In this document: in pieces, positions 7,735 to 10,210 of the stretch
Numbering within the stretch: the first letter of the stretch is position 1
Layout: every line of letters begins with the position of its first letter
NCBI GenBank assembly: GCA_020434375.1
Contig: JAGRAY010000055.1
Location: forward strand, 1 to 10,210
Reading direction: 5' to 3'
Source: Bdellovibrionales bacterium
Lineage (GTDB): Bacteria; Bdellovibrionota_G; JALEGL01; JAGRAY01
DNA length: 10,210 bases
Position numbers and translations under genes: made by a program
The notes under the pieces: generated by a model
Databases searched by the model: none
Told to the model about the DNA's origin: nothing
What the model saw: only the letters and a program-made list of their open reading frames with translations

Positions 7735-9160
7735 AAACACCATACGTGTTGGCATACTGGGTGCTGGAGTATCTGGTTTAAGTACTCACTACTATCTAAA
7801 AAAATGGTGTGATGAAAACAGGTTGCCCGTTGAAATCTCGGTAATTGAGAAAACTCAATATGTTGGTGGCGTTATTAGAACTGAATCTAAAAGCGGTTTT
7901 ATTTTGGAGCACGGTCCAGACTGTTTTCTGACTGAAAAACTTTCTGCCTTAGATTTTATGGATGAGCTTGGACTTCGAAATGAACTCATTCCAACAAAAG
8001 CCCAGTATCGAAAAAGCTATATTCTTAAGAGAAACATGCTGTATCCGGTTCCAGAAGGCCTTTATTTAATGGCGCCGGGGAAACTGTTTCCATTTTTAGG
8101 CTCACCGCTTTTGTCCTGGAAAGGCAAATTGAGAACACTATTGGAGCCTTTTGTCCCGAGACGCTCGTCAAAAACAATGTTTGAAGATGAATCCTTAGCG
8201 TCTTTTGTAAAAAGGCGTTTTGGCCTAGAGATGTTAGAGCAAATTGCTCAACCAATGATTGCTGGTATTTACACTGCAGATCCAAACGAACTCAGTCTTC
8301 AATCTACGATGCCTCGATTTCTTGAGTGGGAGAAAAACTATGGCAGCGTGTTAAAAGCTTTACTACATCACAAACCTCAAAAGGGAACCAGTGGTCCACG
8401 ATACAGCTTATTCTCCTCTTTTATTGATGGAATGGCGACACTAACCAACAAGCTTGCAGAGTTTGTTCCTGAAAACAATTTGTTTCTGAATCATACATTT
8501 AACGATTTGTCATGGAAGCAAAACAAGAAACAGTGGAATGTTGAAACAAAAACACAGAGTTTTGACTTTGATTTGCTTATTTCATGTCTTCCGTCTTATG
8601 AGATTATTCCAAAATTAAATAGATCTCATGCTTCTGAGAACTTTAGCCAAACAATCGACTATGCTTCATCAGCTGTATTACATTTTGCGTTTAGAACTAT
8701 GGCTTTGACCAAGCCCTTTGGTGGTATCGGCTTTGTAGTGCCTTTTAAAGAAAATAAAGACATTATGGCATGTTCATTTTTAAGTCATAAATTTCAAAAT
8801 CGAGCTCCAGAAGGAATGACTTTAGTACGCGTATTTTGCGGAGGAAAACTCAACGAAAAGCAACTTGATAAAACCGATTCAGAACTTACCGATAGATCTC
8901 TAAAGGAGCTTGAAGCTATTTTAGGACTCACCGAGCAACCTCTTTTTAGCACCGTGCACCGTTGGACCAAGCGAATGCCTCAGTACGTTATTGGCCACCA
9001 GAAAAAAATTGATAGCCTAAATGAATACGTCCACCAACTTCCAGCGTTTTATCTATGTGGAAATTATTTCAATGGTGTGGGCATCCCAGACGTTATTGCA
9101 CAAGCCAAAATGACATCCGAGCGAGTCCTGTCATATCTCCAAAAAACTATGCGATCGTAA
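7718..9160 (+). CDS. hemY: HemY/HemG-type FAD-dependent protoporphyrinogen (or coproporphyrinogen) oxidase
   Basis: Flavoprotein that aromatises a porphyrinogen ring: protoporphyrinogen IX to protoporphyrin IX, or coproporphyrinogen III to coproporphyrin III in the CgoX branch. From ATG 7718 it has 480 residues, normal length. The N-terminal FAD motif is GILGAGVSGLS (12-22), with the strand-ending Glu in VIEK (42-45) and GGVIRTE (50-56). Substrate-domain features include FVKRRFGLEMLEQIAQPMIAG (about 163-183, acidic/hydrophobic) and YSLFSSFIDGMATL (about 229-242). The C-terminal FAD contact is LCGNYFNGVGIPDVI (446-460). No signal peptide is seen, so it is soluble or peripheral to the membrane. 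The start at 7718 leaves only a short tail before the FAD motif; ATG 7691 would add nine residues. Neither has a good Shine-Dalgarno, so coupling to hemE is likely. The name hemG is also used for this type in some genomes. Sequence reading alone does not separate PPO from CgoX activity. Confidence 0.93.
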   Translation: MPIKNKNTIRVGILGAGVSGLSTHYYLKKWCDENRLPVEISVIEKTQYVGGVIRTESKSGFILEHGPDCFLTEKLSALDFMDELGLRNELIPTKAQYRKSYILKRNMLYPVPEGLYLMAPGKLFPFLGSPLLSWKGKLRTLLEPFVPRRSSKTMFEDESLASFVKRRFGLEMLEQIAQPMIAGIYTADPNELSLQSTMPRFLEWEKNYGSVLKALLHHKPQKGTSGPRYSLFSSFIDGMATLTNKLAEFVPENNLFLNHTFNDLSWKQNKKQWNVETKTQSFDFDLLISCLPSYEIIPKLNRSHASENFSQTIDYASSAVLHFAFRTMALTKPFGGIGFVVPFKENKDIMACSFLSHKFQNRAPEGMTLVRVFCGGKLNEKQLDKTDSELTDRSLKELEAILGLTEQPLFSTVHRWTKRMPQYVIGHQKKIDSLNEYVHQLPAFYLCGNYFNGVGIPDVIAQAKMTSERVLSYLQKTMRS

Positions 9161-10202
9161 TTTCTTTACAAAGATAAACATCTTGAATGGCATTTAGGAT
9201 ATCAATGCCTTCATTCATCGGCTTTTGAAAGGCTTTTCGTCCCGAAATTAATCCCATTCCGCCTGCTCTCTTATTTATCACAGCTGTGCGAACAGCATCG
9301 TGAAGATCATTTTTTCCAGACGCTCCACCTGAATTTATCAAACCTGAACGTCCCATATAACAGTTGGCAACTTGATATCGTGTCAATTCAATAGGATGAT
9401 CTTTGGCCAAGGTGTCATATACTTTCGGCGAAGTTTTCCCAAACTTTTCAAGAGCATTGTAGCCTCCATTATTTTCGGGCAATTTTTGTTTAATGATGTC
9501 CGCCTCGATTGTAACTCCAAGATGATTCGCTTGACCAGTGAGATCGGCAGATACGTGATAGTCTTTATCTTTCTTAAAGGCAGGGTTTCGAAGATAACAC
9601 CACAGTACCGTGAACATTCCTAGTTCATGAGCCTCGTGAAAAACACGACTAATTTCTATAATTTGTCTATGCGACTCTTGAGAGCCAAAATAGATTGTTG
9701 CACCAACACCACAAGCACCCATATCAAACGCCGACTTAACGTTCGAAAACAAAATCTGATCATAGGCATTTGGATAAGACAGAAGTTCATTATGATTCAC
9801 TTTGAGTATAAACGGTATTTTATGGGCGTACTTTCGTGCGACTGAACCAAGCACACCATAGGTTGAGGCCACTGCATTACATCCTCCTTCAATGGCGAGT
9901 TTTATAATATTTTCAGGATCAAAATAGATAGGATTCGGGGCAAAAGATGCGCCTGCTGAGTGCTCAATGCCTTGATCGACAGGTAAGATGGAAAGGTACC
10001 CCGAACCAGATAGTCGCCCATGCATAAATACTTGGCGCAAATGTTTTAGCACATTAATAGGCCTGTCAGTATTGATACACACGCGATCAATAAAATCAGG
10101 ACCCGGCAAGTGCAATTGATCTTTTTTAAAACCGGTACATTGATAGTCCAGAAGGTCTTTATTTGATCCCAAGTATTCAGCAATTTGTTCTATTTTTCCC
10201 AT
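9147..10202 (-). CDS. fbaB: Class I fructose-bisphosphate aldolase, FbaB/DhnA type
   Basis: Schiff-base aldolase that interconverts fructose 1,6-bisphosphate with glyceraldehyde 3-phosphate and dihydroxyacetone phosphate in glycolysis and gluconeogenesis; cytoplasmic. It has 351 residues, standard for the bacterial FbaB/DhnA family. Motifs in order: LPGPDFIDR (32-40), ILPVDQGIEHSAGASFAPNP (72-91), NAVASTYGVLGSVARKYA (109-126), FILKVNHNELLS (131-142), ADLTGQANHLGV (219-230) and ADIIKQKLPENNGG (234-247). Lys238 in the last motif is the probable Schiff-base lysine by position in the family. NSGGASG (290-296) and NKRAGGMGLISGRKAFQ (310-326) form the phosphate-binding end. ATG at 10202 is the first start after an in-frame TAA (complement of 10206-10208), so the gene is complete. 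Its promoter and ribosome binding site are beyond the window edge. It converges on the porphyrinogen oxidase gene and overlaps its last 14 bases. Confidence 0.95.
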   Translation of the reverse strand: MGKIEQIAEYLGSNKDLLDYQCTGFKKDQLHLPGPDFIDRVCINTDRPINVLKHLRQVFMHGRLSGSGYLSILPVDQGIEHSAGASFAPNPIYFDPENIIKLAIEGGCNAVASTYGVLGSVARKYAHKIPFILKVNHNELLSYPNAYDQILFSNVKSAFDMGACGVGATIYFGSQESHRQIIEISRVFHEAHELGMFTVLWCYLRNPAFKKDKDYHVSADLTGQANHLGVTIEADIIKQKLPENNGGYNALEKFGKTSPKVYDTLAKDHPIELTRYQVANCYMGRSGLINSGGASGKNDLHDAVRTAVINKRAGGMGLISGRKAFQKPMNEGIDILNAIQDVYLCKEITIA

Positions 10203-10210
10203 AATTTACT

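Noticed and set aside
8025..8285. 86-codon open frame on the - strand inside the porphyrinogen oxidase gene
   Set aside because: It lies opposite a conserved flavoprotein region, with no motif of its own.
9141..9176. A-run, CGATCG palindrome and T-rich stretch as a bidirectional terminator
   Set aside because: The palindrome is only six bases with no loop, so no stable hairpin can form.
9372..9845. Two + strand frames (83 and 72 codons) opposite the aldolase gene
   Set aside because: They mirror the most conserved part of the aldolase, have no recognisable features, and are explained as shadows.

Overview
This window comes from a Gram-negative-type bacterium with AT-leaning, densely packed genes. 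The gene content is a periplasmic-binding-protein-dependent peptide importer with two Cys-cluster ATPases, late tetrapyrrole synthesis enzymes and an FbaB-type class I aldolase. It would fit Bdellovibrio-like bacteria, Leptospira-like spirochaetes or chlamydia-related bacteria. I cannot fix the phylum from the sequence alone and no rRNA or tRNA gene is present to help.

Left part (1-5212, + strand): an oligopeptide/dipeptide ABC importer operon in the order oppA (5' end outside the window), oppB, oppC, oppD, oppF. All four junctions overlap by a few bases (ATGA, 8 bases, TGATG, ATGA), so the genes are almost certainly co-transcribed and translationally coupled. OppA captures peptide in the periplasm, OppB and OppC form the membrane channel, and OppD and OppF hydrolyse ATP. 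All motifs of a working transporter are present.

Middle (5248-6687, + strand): one 479-residue protein that I do not recognise. It looks like two domains joined by a Ser-rich then Pro-rich linker. It starts 35 bases after oppF and ends 12 bases before hemE, so it may be co-transcribed with either or both.

Right part: hemE (uroporphyrinogen decarboxylase, 6700-7734) overlaps a HemY-type FAD porphyrinogen oxidase gene (7718-9160). The enzyme that would normally act between them, coproporphyrinogen III oxidase/dehydrogenase, is not encoded here. A class I fructose-bisphosphate aldolase gene (fbaB type, - strand, 9147-10202) converges on the oxidase gene and overlaps its 3' end by 14 bases.

The window is essentially fully coding. 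No stretch over 35 bases lacks a gene, and I found no mobile element, CRISPR array, RNA gene, convincing promoter or intrinsic terminator. Most of it is ordinary housekeeping and transport. The items most worth a second look are the unrecognised 479-residue protein and the hemE-oxidase pair that skips a pathway step.
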